A stretch of 64,000 nt of DNA from positions 15,681,091 to 15,745,090 of the forward strand of contig JAMKCF010000002.1 in assembly GCA_023634235.1 (NCBI GenBank), given 5' to 3'. The notes under the pieces were generated by a model, which saw only the letters and a list, made by a program, of their open reading frames with translations, was not told the origin of the DNA and searched no databases. Numbering within the stretch: position 1 is the first letter of the stretch; the number at the start of each line of letters is the position of its first letter. Shown one piece after another: positions 1-10,365 of the stretch. The DNA comes from Pisaster brevispinus. Lineage: Eukaryota; Echinodermata; Asteroidea; Forcipulatida; Asteriidae. A program made the position numbers and the translations under genes.

Positions 1-1017
1 GAACTTTTCGTTACGTCCTTTTACCGGGCACACGACGCAGGTTGATACTGATATGGGGAATAATTTTTTTTCATGAAAGATTATTTTGAAAAGGTTTTGA
101 CTTCTGACATTCGGTGATAGTTCTGCTTAACGAATATCAATGCAATATATAAATACACAATAATACAATATTTCCGTGTACGAAAATGCAGTTGTTAAAA
201 GTTAAACTTCCATGAAAATTCCCCAATTAAGTTAAGTATGTTCATTATAGCTATGAATAAAGGCGGTGGGGGGGGGGGGGCTTTTTTGTCAGTGGTCGAC
301 TGCATACTGTCAACTTCCGTTATGTGGTCAAGCATTTATGAGAATTTCTTTTAAAGTTGGCAACATTTCGAACGTGAATACTTGACATGTACAGTTTTTT
401 TTTACGTACATCTCAAGAGGCTAGGTTATCCTAAAGTTTGATTTTTGTATGCTTTTACACAGTTGTCAAGTTCAGGGTAGTGACCTCTGTATTATGTACC
501 TTTTTGGGGTAAATCTGCAGGTGCGTAAGGATTAACAATTCCATTGAGTATGTAGTATGTTATATTCTGTTTGTCCTTTTATACACACCTATATCAACAC
601 TGGTTTCAACTACTAGGGTGATACTGAAATGGTGAATCCCATTTTCAGTGCAAGAATGATAAGTTTGAAATGTTTTGACTTCTGGCAATCTGCGATATTT
701 CTGTGAAAAAATAACGATTCAAGAAATATACATATACACAATGCAAAATTAATTGCGAGTGAAGAAATGCGTTTGTTTATCAAAGTAAAACTTCCATGAC
801 AATTTCCAAAAGTAAGTTAAGTATGTTCATCTATGATATTTCGCCTAACTGGTCGCTATTGGTTTGTTGGGAGTCAAGTCTTGACATTTTTAACAGATTG
901 TCACCTTCCGTTACGTGGTCAAGTAATTAAGAGAAAGTCTTGAAAGTTGGCGACATTTCCAACGTGAATTCATGACATGTACAGTTTTCTGAACGTAGAT
1001 CTCAAAGCTAGGTTCTC
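1..1017. repeat. duplicated 3' flank of receptor R1
   Basis: Two related copies of one flanking segment lie in tandem, about 40-470 and 615-1017. Both carry the landmarks GATACTGAPyATGG, a GTTTTGACTTCTG block, AAGTTAAGTATGTTCAT, CTTCCGTTA-GTGGTCAAG and AAAGTTGGC-ACATTTC. The first copy runs into a decayed match (about 420-455) to the last codons of an A-type receptor, then continues as sequence otherwise found upstream of B-type genes. The same arrangement occurs at about 19950-21093, and a single copy at about 12305-12725. A 10-base G run lies near 269-280. No coding potential is seen. Confidence 0.7.
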
Positions 1018-2259
1018 CTACAGTTTGAGTTCTGTGTACACGTCGAGTGTGGGTTCTTGTGGACTGAGCTCCATGTATGGATCTTTCTGTCCCATTACAC
1101 CCGTCTGATTGGAAGGCGTGTTCGTATCCTCGTGTGCCCCTCTATGATTGGAAGTAGAAGGGTTCACATTCGCGTAGTTCTGAAGCTCTGCATTGGTTGT
1201 AGACGAGGTCTGTCTATCTTCCAGTATGGCAGTGGCATAAATATGGGGTGGATTCTGCTGGTTTGGACCCGTGTCTGAGGTGGTATTACTTCTCATTTTA
1301 CGCTGTCTGTTGAGTTCTAGTTCGGTCTGGTTCGGGTCTCTTGACTGTCTTCTCCGGATGGTGCTACCGAAGAAGCCGCCGAAGTTGAGGAGGTATGACT
1401 TTGGTTTGTAGCGGCAGCAGATGGTGTGGATGAGGAGGAGGAGGAGAAGCAGCAGCAAGAATGCACCCACTGCGATGCCGATTATTGCAGTAATTGGAAG
1501 AGCTGGTTCTCCGGTAGGTAGTATCTGAGGCAGTCTGGGCGTGGTTGACGACGTCAAAGGAATGACCGTCAATGGTCCTATCTTGCAGGAAAGAACGGTC
1601 CATTTTTGATTATCTGGTGTTATTGAGAAACAGAAAAATATGACTCCACCATCTGACACTCTGACACTCTTCTGCAACTGTGATCCTGAGTCGTTTACTG
1701 CTAGAGGAGTCTCGACCCAATCTGTCCTTTCTATAGGTTCGCTCGTATCACTGGCCACTGGGGTTCTTTCATCAATGACTGTTCTACATGTCATATGGTT
1801 TCCCTCGTTCACAACTGCCGGACCGTCTGGGAAACAGACTGGAAACTCTTCGGTTGAGTTTACCGTAAGACGACCTTCTCCATTGGTAATTGTAGTTCCA
1901 TTGTCTTCCTCAATAATGACGCACAGGTATGACCCTGCATCAGTAGATGTAAGGTTGGTGATTGTGAGGTTTTGAGAATACAGTTTCACTGTTTCTTCAA
2001 CTAGATCAGCAGCGCTGAAGGAAATTCTCTCATTCGCCATGACTTTAGAGTAAGAAGAACTAACATAACGCTTCCAGGTAAAATTGTGTAAATCCGGGTC
2101 AAAGCCAGAAGTGAAGCAGGTTAGAGTAACAGTGTCGTTCTCGACTGGTTGCTGAGGCGAAATTGTTACGGGTGAGACTGTGACCTGACAATGACCCGTT
2201 GATGGAAGACACAGCCAGAGGAAGACGAAACAACCCCCGATAAAGTAAAGATTGCCCAT
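1018..2259 (-). CDS. R1: single-exon IgSF receptor with ITAM-like tail (subfamily A)
   Basis: A predicted type I membrane receptor of 413 residues. Residues 1-24 form a signal peptide ending at Cys24 before Gln25. Residues 25-133 form a V-set-like Ig domain with Cys48, Trp62 and the D107-A-G-S-Y-L-C113 signature. Residues 134-233 form the four-cysteine second domain (C142, C158, C210, C225, then IGPLTV). A Ser/Thr/Pro stalk leads to a leucine-rich membrane segment at about 254-280, followed by CCRYK. Tail tyrosines are Y341, Y362 (YANV, a YxN Grb2-type site), Y395 (YMEL) and Y408 (YTEL). The last two are 13 residues apart, which fits ITAM-like spacing. Several NxS/T sites suggest glycosylation. 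The ectodomain, stalk and membrane part resemble R2, but the distal tail resembles R4 and R7, so the gene looks mosaic. Ligand and cell type are unknown. Confidence 0.88.
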   Translation of the reverse strand: MGNLYFIGGCFVFLWLCLPSTGHCQVTVSPVTISPQQPVENDTVTLTCFTSGFDPDLHNFTWKRYVSSSYSKVMANERISFSAADLVEETVKLYSQNLTITNLTSTDAGSYLCVIIEEDNGTTITNGEGRLTVNSTEEFPVCFPDGPAVVNEGNHMTCRTVIDERTPVASDTSEPIERTDWVETPLAVNDSGSQLQKSVRVSDGGVIFFCFSITPDNQKWTVLSCKIGPLTVIPLTSSTTPRLPQILPTGEPALPITAIIGIAVGAFLLLLLLLLLIHTICCRYKPKSYLLNFGGFFGSTIRRRQSRDPNQTELELNRQRKMRSNTTSDTGPNQQNPPHIYATAILEDRQTSSTTNAELQNYANVNPSTSNHRGAHEDTNTPSNQTGVMGQKDPYMELSPQEPTLDVYTELKL

Positions 2260-4846
2260 GTTAGAAGGCTGAAACTTTCACGATGTTTTCAATCCACGTC
2301 ACAGTTTTGTGCCAAACAGTAGCAAAAAATCGACTGCGTCTCCGGCACCACAATATAAAACAGTATTGAAGATAATCCAAATGAAATAAGTTGTTTTAAT
2401 TGATTAATGACAAATGATCAAAGGCTTTATGCACAACAGGCAAAATCAATAAATGAACTTATCATCGAAAACCCTGCGTGCAGTTCGAGTGGTTATCAAA
2501 TGAAATCATCCACAAATCACTCACACAAGCAAAACAACTCTCTCCATTTGATAACAAGTATGTGGTCTGCTGGGATCATGTACACTACACCTTTCCTGGA
2601 CGGTCACCTACTTCCTTATGGAACCCACAAGAGCAGTACAAATCACACCAGCAGCACTAGGTCGTCTGGACTGTGGGGTAGCAGTCTGAATTCGAGCAGT
2701 CAGGCTGCACATTAAAACAACAACTGCTATCAAAACATGATTTGAATAAATAGGTTCTTTACAATTTGTGAACTCTGGTGTGATGTGTTCATATCTGCAC
2801 CAACTGGTATGGGAGTTCGGTTATTCGTGTGCTGTGAACCGTGGAAGTAAACTTCATGGTACCAATATTATACTGTGAGAAGTGAGTCCCTGTGTTACAT
2901 TGAAAGGTGTTTTGCTTTTAAATACCACTGAATATGATTCAATATATGACAGCATCATTGCATCTGTCCAAACAGTCTACACAAAGATAACTTCATCTGG
3001 AATGCTGCAACGAAGGAAAGTTGGTATTACAAGATTCCATGAAATCGAGGTTTTTGTGAACTCGGTTTCGTGACGTCTTGCTAAGGAAAACAATCGGCTA
3101 AATTAAATCTCAGTGGTTGGGTGATGACTTATTTGAAAAAAACTTAAATAATTGATATCTTAATCAATGACCTCATCATAAAAACTAGGTCAAATTATTT
3201 TGTATGATACAATTTTGGTTAATTCAAATACAATAATCTGAAACTTAGTTTTAAAATCTCCGTCAGTAAAGCATAAATGAAGGCCATAAAAACTATTATT
3301 ATGTTACAACTTCACTTAATGTATATCACTAAACTAATTATAGTCAAACGCAGACCATCAATTTTAAACGCTCGCCTGCCCACAACCTTCTCTGACGAGT
3401 TTTAAAATGACATCCCTTTAAGTGGATTTAAACGAAAATTGACAAATGTCCAAAACTATTGGTAGCAACATATAGAACTTGAACCAGTTCGGCCAGACAT
3501 TTCAAGAATCCAATCGTATTCATGAGTTGTTACATGAATATTGCAGTGTCATTCATAGCATTCTCTGGACATTTGAAAATACCCGGCAAATTATTACTTG
3601 GTGCTACAGTAAAAAAGAAGAAGACTTATTCTACATCCATCTTCCATCTTTGTAACCAATGGTGACAGACAGCCAATCTTTCATAAACATCTTCTTAGAT
3701 GACCTTTATAATTAACTAAAGATTTGTCATAATTGACTCCATTTCATTGTTTTGGAAGAGTCTGACTTTTAACTCTTTCTAGATCTAGCTGACAATAGAA
3801 CCCAGTACTGATGACGTCATGGTTTGTTTATTGCATTGCTTAAGTGATATAACTGGGTACTGTATTTCCGACAGTTGTGCAGAGACACAATGGGTTCCCA
3901 TTCTTCTGTAAAATAGTGAACAAACTGTGACGTCATCGGTAATAAGGTCTATACACTTCGTACGTTTGGACATGTGAAAGTGCGCGATACAGAGATTAGA
4001 GGAAAACATTCACTTGTTTAGAGCAAGGTAGGCGGGAAACCAATGTTCACGTAAAAAGTGCATGTTTCAACGAATTTTTGTACGGTCATCCACCTCTTGG
4101 AAGACAAAAAAAAAAAAAAAAAAAAAATGCGGCTCAATTAAGAGGAGAGCGAGATTTTTGCACATTTTAAATTTCGTTTTCAGCATTAACGGTGGGTTAA
4201 AGTGTAAACTAGACTCATCGAATGTGCCAGAAAAATCCATACTCCATAAAACTGTTAAGAAAATGAGTTCTAACAATTTCGAATGTTGCATTTAAATAAC
4301 TGATTTAATAGTGGTGTGTAGTTTGACTTATATCATATGTTTAATCCCCTTGTCTGCCTTCAAACTCATGCTTCCAAACCGAGGCTAAGCGTTTGAGTAG
4401 TGTGGTGATATCGATGTGTATTTTATATCTCTGTTACTTACAAGGAACTCGACATGGCCACGATGCATCAAAGCTAAACAAAGTTATATAAAGTTATATA
4501 TCAAATTGAATTAAACAATTTTATGATTATGTGGTGATGAGTATACTAAAAAGCCTACTATAGTAAACGTTACTCCTGAATTTTCACATGTACATGTACG
4601 TCCAGGAAATGGTTTATATATTAAACGCGATACCATTGGTTTTTATAATCTATTCCGATACAACAGTTATAGTCGTAATAATAATACAATCAACAGCAAA
4701 CATATTACCCTTTACTAGGACATCTTTCCATAGTTCCCATTTTCCTTTTTACTTATTTGAAACCATTTTGGGTCTCCTGTAGCAGCACCCCTTGACTACA
4801 AAAACAACAACATTGGGTATTCTTCTGGCAAGTGTCAATTATGGTT
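2260..4846. other. intergenic: 5' flank of R1 and unassigned sequence
   Basis: About 2480-2880 is homologous to about 6295-6660, upstream of R2. Shared blocks include AATGAAATCATCCAC, the CTCCA-TTGAT block and TATTCGTGTGC. This shows that the promoter-side DNA was duplicated with the genes. An A run lies at about 4107-4126. A TATAAA-type sequence is visible near 2353 but is not oriented for R1. Nothing else with coding support is seen, and short frames here lack recognisable domains. Confidence 0.6.
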
Positions 4847-6052
4847 TCAATCACTGAGATTGTCATCGTCACTCACTGCATCAGCTAACTGCTGCTTCAG
4901 GTCCTCGTTCCAGTAAGCATCCTCCTCAGGATCCGTCTCACGTTGAAATGATGTCCCGGGATTCGTTTGAGCCACATAGATGTTCGGCTCGATCTTGACG
5001 ATTGGCAAGACGCTAGGGTTACCGCCGTCGTCAAATGAGAATCTTACCTGATCACCTTGAGCTGGGTAGGGTTCGTCACTGCCGTCGGGGATCTGTCTGT
5101 CGAGTTCTACTTCGGTCTGGTTCGGGTCTCTTGACTGTCTTCTCCGGATGGTGCTACCGAAGAAGCTGCCGAAGTTGAGGAGGTATGACTTTGGTTTGTA
5201 GCGGCAGCAGATGGTGTGGATGAGAAGGAGGAGGAGAATCAGAAGCAAGAATGCACCCACTGCGATACCGATTATTGCAGCAATTGGAAGGGCCAGCCCT
5301 CCGCTAGGTAGAATCTGAGGCAGTCTGGGCGTGGTCGACGACGTCAAAGGAATGACCGTCAATGGTCCTATCTTGCAGGAAAGACTCGTCCAGTTTTGAT
5401 TCTCTGGTATTATTGAGAAACAGAAAAATGTGACTCCATCATCTGAAACTCTGACACTCTTCTGCAACCGTGATCCTGAGTCGTTTACTGCTAGAGGAGT
5501 CTCGACCCAATCTGTCCTTTCTATAGGTTCGCTCGTATCACTGACCACTGGGGTTCTTTCATCAATGACCGTTCTACATGTCAGAATGTCCCCATCGTTC
5601 ACAACTGCCAGAGCGTCTGGGAAACAGACTGGAAACTCTTGGGTTGCGTTTACCGTAAAATCAACTTGTCCATTCGCAATTTTATTTCCATTGTTTTTCA
5701 TAAGAATGACGCACAGGTATAACCCTTCATCTGATTTCGTGAGGTTGGTGATTGTGAGGCTTTGGGAATAAAGTTTTACTATTAAGTCTGCAATTAGGTT
5801 AGGAGGGCTGAAGGAACTTCTGTCATTCTGTGTGACATTAATGAGGTAAGACGAATTATGAAATCTTTCCCAGCTAAACAAATGGGTTTTAGGGTCGAAG
5901 CCAGTAGCCAAGCAGGTTAGAGTAACATTACCGTTCTCGAGTGGTTGCGCAGGGAATTTCTTTACATCGGAGACAGTGACCTGACAGTGACCCAGAGACT
6001 GAAGACAAAGCCAGAGGAAGACGAAGCTCCCGATTAAGTGGATGTTGCCCAT
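4847..6052 (-). CDS. R2: single-exon IgSF receptor with acidic, non-YxxL tail (subfamily A)
   Basis: A predicted type I receptor of 401 residues. The signal peptide is residues 1-23 and the mature chain starts at Gln24. The V-set-like domain has the usual Cys, Trp (SWERF) and D-E-G-L-Y-L-C signature. The second domain carries FPVCFPD, LTCRT, FFCFS and LSCKIGPL. The membrane segment lies at about 251-278, followed by CCRYKPKSYLLNFG and RRRQSRDPNQTE, nearly as in R1. After that point the tail is unlike any other copy: it runs through an SFDDGGNPS stretch and ends in an acidic EEDAYWNEDL...DDDNLSD segment. Its tyrosines are Y329, Y359 (NIYVAQ) and Y380 (YWNE, a YxN Grb2-type context). It has neither the C-terminal YMEL/YTEL pair nor ITIMs. 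It is either a distinct signalling type or a copy whose tail was replaced. Confidence 0.87.
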   Translation of the reverse strand: MGNIHLIGSFVFLWLCLQSLGHCQVTVSDVKKFPAQPLENGNVTLTCLATGFDPKTHLFSWERFHNSSYLINVTQNDRSSFSPPNLIADLIVKLYSQSLTITNLTKSDEGLYLCVILMKNNGNKIANGQVDFTVNATQEFPVCFPDALAVVNDGDILTCRTVIDERTPVVSDTSEPIERTDWVETPLAVNDSGSRLQKSVRVSDDGVTFFCFSIIPENQNWTSLSCKIGPLTVIPLTSSTTPRLPQILPSGGLALPIAAIIGIAVGAFLLLILLLLLIHTICCRYKPKSYLLNFGSFFGSTIRRRQSRDPNQTEVELDRQIPDGSDEPYPAQGDQVRFSFDDGGNPSVLPIVKIEPNIYVAQTNPGTSFQRETDPEEDAYWNEDLKQQLADAVSDDDNLSD

Positions 6053-6880
6053 GTTAGAAGGTCTAAATTCGGACGATGTTTTTGGTCCACCACTCAGTAT
6101 TGTCTAGGAAACAAGGAAACTCAATTGCGTTCAAGCTTCAAGACACAAAACGGTATCCAAGTCACGCCAGTTGTATAAAACACACAATCTCAATAGTCTT
6201 TAAATTTTATCAAATATGATCCATCCAATGTACGTTTTGCAGTACCCGAAGACCCCACCAACATCAGTAACACCGATGTGTAGTTTGATTTGCTATCGAA
6301 TGAAATCATCCACCAATTATTCATACAAGAACACGCAATCGTCTCCACTTGATGTGAAGAATCCGTTATGAAGAATTCTTAGACCAGACCTTGCCTTGAC
6401 TGTGGTATGATCTACTTCCTTGTGGACCTACATGTGAAGTACAACACCACACTAGCTCGGGTGAAGAGCAATATGGCTGCCAGCAACCGGAAAGTTCATT
6501 TGTAAAGCAACGATGCAAAACACAATTTGAATACAAGTAGATTCTTTACAATTTGGTAAAATCTCTTGGATTACGATCTTTTCACCACAACGGGTATACG
6601 GGAGATCGGGTATTCGTGTGCAGTGGACAGTGGAAGTTTACGTCTTGGTACTGAAATAAATTATTATGAAATAGTCCTATTCTAACAATGATATATATTG
6701 AAAGTTAGTTTGAAATGCCATGATGTATTGCATCATTGTTTAATTGTCCTAATTATTGCTTTCCCTTTGTACAACAAAACAGGGTCAGGAATTTGCATTG
6801 GAAGGAATTTTGTTATAACACTATTCCATGAAATCAGTGAGTGAATTGTGCTTTTAAATTCTTTGGTATTCATGTAGTGC

Positions 6881-7386
6881 ACTTAACAAGATCAAAGCGC
6901 TTCACAGCGAGCCTAGAACCTACATTGGTATTAACAGATCCTAACGTTTATAATATTGATAGGGTCACTGTGCCCCAAGTACATTGTTCATGGGGGCACA
7001 TACTTGCCCCCAAGTTTTGTGTGTGTGTGGGCTTGTGTTGCCTAATAATGATAGGGTCAGGTGTGCCCCAAGTTTTGTTTGTGTGGGCATGTGTTGCCTA
7101 ATAATGGTAGGGGTCGGTGTGCCCCAAGTTTTGTATGTGTGGGCATGTGTTGCCTAATAATGATAGGGGTCAGGTGTGCCCCAAAATGTTAATCTTTTCT
7201 AAACCGGGTTACAAACACCATTTTTCGGCACGACATAATTTTTATGAGGTTGTTGATATTATAAACAGCTTTGAATACTTTGGCGCTTACAAGAATGTGT
7301 ATGCTTGTTTCCTTTTTGAGTATTTTGGGTATTTTATACAGCGACTTTAACAAGAGCAAAGCGCTTCACAGCGAGCCTAGAACCCA
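6881..7386. repeat. ~57-bp minisatellite bracketed by ~43-bp direct repeats
   Basis: Three to four copies of a unit of about 56-59 bases (landmark GCCCCAAGTTTTGT...GTGTTGCCTAATAATG) lie at about 6967-7185. GCCCC starts occur at 7006, 7065, 7121 and 7178. Near-identical sequences containing CAAAGCGCTTCACAGCGAGC lie on both sides (6881-6923 and 7344-7386) in the same orientation. The origin is unknown. It could be the inside and ends of a small transposon, or a recombination product. Confidence 0.7.
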
Positions 7387-8619
7387 CTGAAAGGTTTTTG
7401 GGTAACCTTTTGAATATCAAAATTGAAGAAGAGTCTAAAAAAAAATGACACATTGCAAAAAAAGGTCGAACAATGTCAAAAAGATTATCAACTAAGTCTA
7501 TTAATGACGATTGAAGTTGGATGGCAACAGTATAAGTAATAAATATATAAAATAAATCGTCTCTTGGCAGGTTCCTGCAAAAACCTTTATGGCGTCTGCC
7601 ATCTTGGAAATTGCATTTCTACTTAAAAGAAATAGCTAGCAAATTTGTACAAAACACATTGCAAGAAGTATTTCTAACGAGCTTTCATTTCTCTTTCAAA
7701 TAATCCAAAACATTGAGTAAAACATGAAGATAAGATCAAGTCCTAAATAAGTGGCGGGACTCTCGATCGACAAGTCTCATTTCGGAATCTTGGGAAAACA
7801 GCATTACAAATGGCTATAAATCTAATCAAAGGTATACAATAATTGGAAATGAAATGGATTAAAAGTAAATGTTATTAATGACAAAATATAACCTGTGCAC
7901 AATAGTGGTTTAAAAATTGGTAGCTCTCGGTTTGTTGTTAAAATTGTTACTGACTAATTTGCGATGGTTTCTCTTAATAATAATAAAAAATGTCTATACA
8001 GTTTTTCTGTTCTTGCCCGGCCGTGTTCTTCAAATGATACCCAGCATGGATTCCACACGACACCGACCTAACTTCCGTGTTTATTGTTCATTTTTCCAAA
8101 AATGAGACTCCATTATAAAACTAGTCTGGTCTGGAGAATACAAAAATAAGATTTGTTTGATATGTTCTCGATCACCTTGATCTTATGTTGTTCGCCTCGC
8201 ACGCAAGCTTATAAGAAAACTCTAGGGGTAGTCAAATGTAAAGACCTGTCACGATGATTTGTTGATATATTTGTAAGCAAGTTCGCCCCAAACAAGGCTA
8301 AGCCACTCTTAATAAGGGGACGCAATAAGAAAGAATTAGGATGACAATAACTCAGGGGAGCTGAAGGTTGAAATTGAAATTCCTCTTAAAACATTCCTCG
8401 TTGGAGGATGTAGAGACAGTTGCACCAAGCACGGGGTTCCAAAGAGATGCAGTTCGTGGAATAAAACTGTTGGATTGGCCCTTCGTTCGAGAGCAAGCAG
8501 AAAGCCTGGTTTCATGCTTAAACATCCTGATAGGAGGAACCAGGTTGGACACACTGATGGCACATTTACCATTACAATTTATGTGGAAAAGACAAAGGCT
8601 GGCCACAGACTTGTGGTGG

Positions 8620-9380
8620 GAAAGAGGTTGTAACGAGATTGCAGTTCACCACAGTTTTATACCAAATTTATATTGGGTGGTGGGAGGGGGAGGGCGGTAT
8701 GTTAAACAGTGTTTCTTGGCCTTTCACTTCACTGTCAGGTTAGAGTCCTGACTTGAACCAAAACAGGTATCTATAAAGGATGCAAAAAGGGGTAACAAAT
8801 TGGGGTTGGGCGAGGAAGGGTTGGGATACCACTCAGCTTGAATACACTGCCGAAAGCTCAGTTAGGGGAAACGTGACAAATAATACTTGCTGCTTTTTGT
8901 TTAAAACTGTATGCAGACACTTTATTAAAAAAAAGTTACAAGACTTAAAACAAAACAAAACATATTTTACTTATGCAGCTTTCAATAATTTCTTGATTAA
9001 ATTGAATAAATAACATACGCGTTTTAAAAGTTACGTAGTAATATAGTACAATAGGCCCCTTACATTGGCCGCCATCACTGAAGTCAAACAATGGCAACGT
9101 GCACGCTCACACGCGCCACGCCCAACTCCCAGCAATGACTGGTCTTCATTGACCTCAGTGAGGGCGCTGTTCGAGATTGTGACGTCATATGCAAGGGGTC
9201 TACAGATTAATATTTTGTGTGTGCAATGTCACACGAGGCAATTTTTTTGGCAACCGTTCTCAAGAAATTTTTAAGAAAATTATAAATTTCAAATATTTCA
9301 CTTTTTTTCCAGGTTCTCTAAAGTGTGATATATTTTCTTTGGGATTGTCAGACTCCTTGAGAAATGCTTCGATTTAATTG
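8620..9380. repeat. segment X, copy 1 (duplicated intergenic block)
   Basis: The block starts at GGGAAAGAGGTTGTAA and contains GATGCAAAA, a GGGG/GAGGAAGGG stretch, ACTGCCGA-AGCTCAGTTAG and GCAGACACTTTATT. It ends near CAGACTCCTTGAGAAAT. The same order of landmarks is present at about 22860-23430, and the first part at about 14576-14877. It marks the intergenic portion of the duplicated receptor unit. No protein is recognised in it. Confidence 0.7.
9052..9202. mobile_element. MITE-like element, ~150 bp, TA-flanked
   Basis: Ends are complementary: TA-GGCCCCTTACAT on the left and ATGCAAGGGGTC-TA on the right, with TA at both sides as in Tc1/mariner-type insertions. It interrupts segment X, whose copy at 23250-23300 lacks it. 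A related element in the opposite orientation lies at about 23913-24066, sharing GAGGGCGCTGTT and GTGACGTCATATGCA. It is non-coding. Confidence 0.6.
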
Positions 9381-10365
9381 ATTGCCAACTAAGTCGCCTG
9401 TCAAATTAATGGCCTCTGTGACAAAATGCTCTGAGGTTTGACCTTTGCATAATTTGTTCTTATGTTTTAAATTAAACACAAGTAGAATGGTCCCATTGCG
9501 AGGAGTCATTTTGTATTTACTGCATCTGAATAAAGTGTAATTTGCTGCTAGAAGCAAGATTGAAAAAAAAAACACCCAAAAAACAAACAATCAAAACAAA
9601 AAAACAAAAACAAAGCGAAATTACACCAACACTTAAAGTTAAAACAGTCAAAATTCAAACATCCCACAGAAACTAAAATCCTACCGAGCTATTTAAAAAA
9701 CATTGCCGTTACTAATGTAGGCATACAGGTGTGAACCTTAATTTATACACAGTAATATTGTTGTGATGTAAATTCAAATGTATTTCTTTTATAAAGCAAA
9801 ATCAGCAAGCCAATTACACCATGTATTTGTGTGTGTGTACGTCACCTTCTTGTTTGTCTTCTGATAGCGTGACTGAACCCGAACTTTTCGGGGGAACCAC
9901 CAGCTCGCTCCCAGGCTATTTTGATCGTGTTGTTTGTATGAAAGAAATATGTGCAAAACGCATTATGATGTAGTGATATTAAAGTATGTATTGTAATGTT
10001 CATTTAATGTCCAACTCTATTGTGCTGATGCATAACGAGGTGTACAATAACAACAACACCTATCTCTAGGTTAACATGTCTTATAATTCATAAATCTGCT
10101 AAATGCAGAAAATTGTTAAGCACAACATTATTGGTGTTGCAAAGTACCAGCTAATATACAATGCAAATTTACATTAAACGTAACTGTTGCACTACTTCTC
10201 TTTTCGCTTAGCAGATATCTAACCAGCTAAGCGGCTTATATTCGGTTTACAGGAGCTTTATGAACTTGAGTGTTTTAATTAGATTTTACTTTGCAAACTG
10301 TTTGTTTCGTTTTTAGAACAGCTTTATGCTGAAAACGATGAGATATTTTGAGTCCACTTTTAGTT

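Larger units (their letters stand above)
6053..10365. other. intergenic: R2 5' flank, tandem array, duplicated segment X, MITE-like element
   Basis: About 6053-6660 is the R2 upstream region, related to the R1 upstream region. A tandem array flanked by direct repeats lies at 6881-7386. From about 8620 to 9380 there is a segment, here called X, also present at about 14576-14877 and 22860-23430, interrupted here by a MITE-like element (9052-9202). A 127-codon plus-strand frame at 8368-8751 has no recognisable domain and overlaps segment X, so I do not call it a gene. A, C and GT-rich simple tracts occur near 9565-9615 and 9830. Confidence 0.55.

Noticed and set aside
1640..1975. Recurrent plus-strand frames antisense to the second domain (also about 5430-5771, 13000-13593, 21626-21964, 35639-36019)
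   Set aside because: They repeat because the minus-strand coding sequence is conserved. They have no leader, domain or independent support.
8368..8751. 127-codon plus-strand frame
   Set aside because: No domain is recognised, it overlaps duplicated segment X, and the frame is not kept in the other copies.
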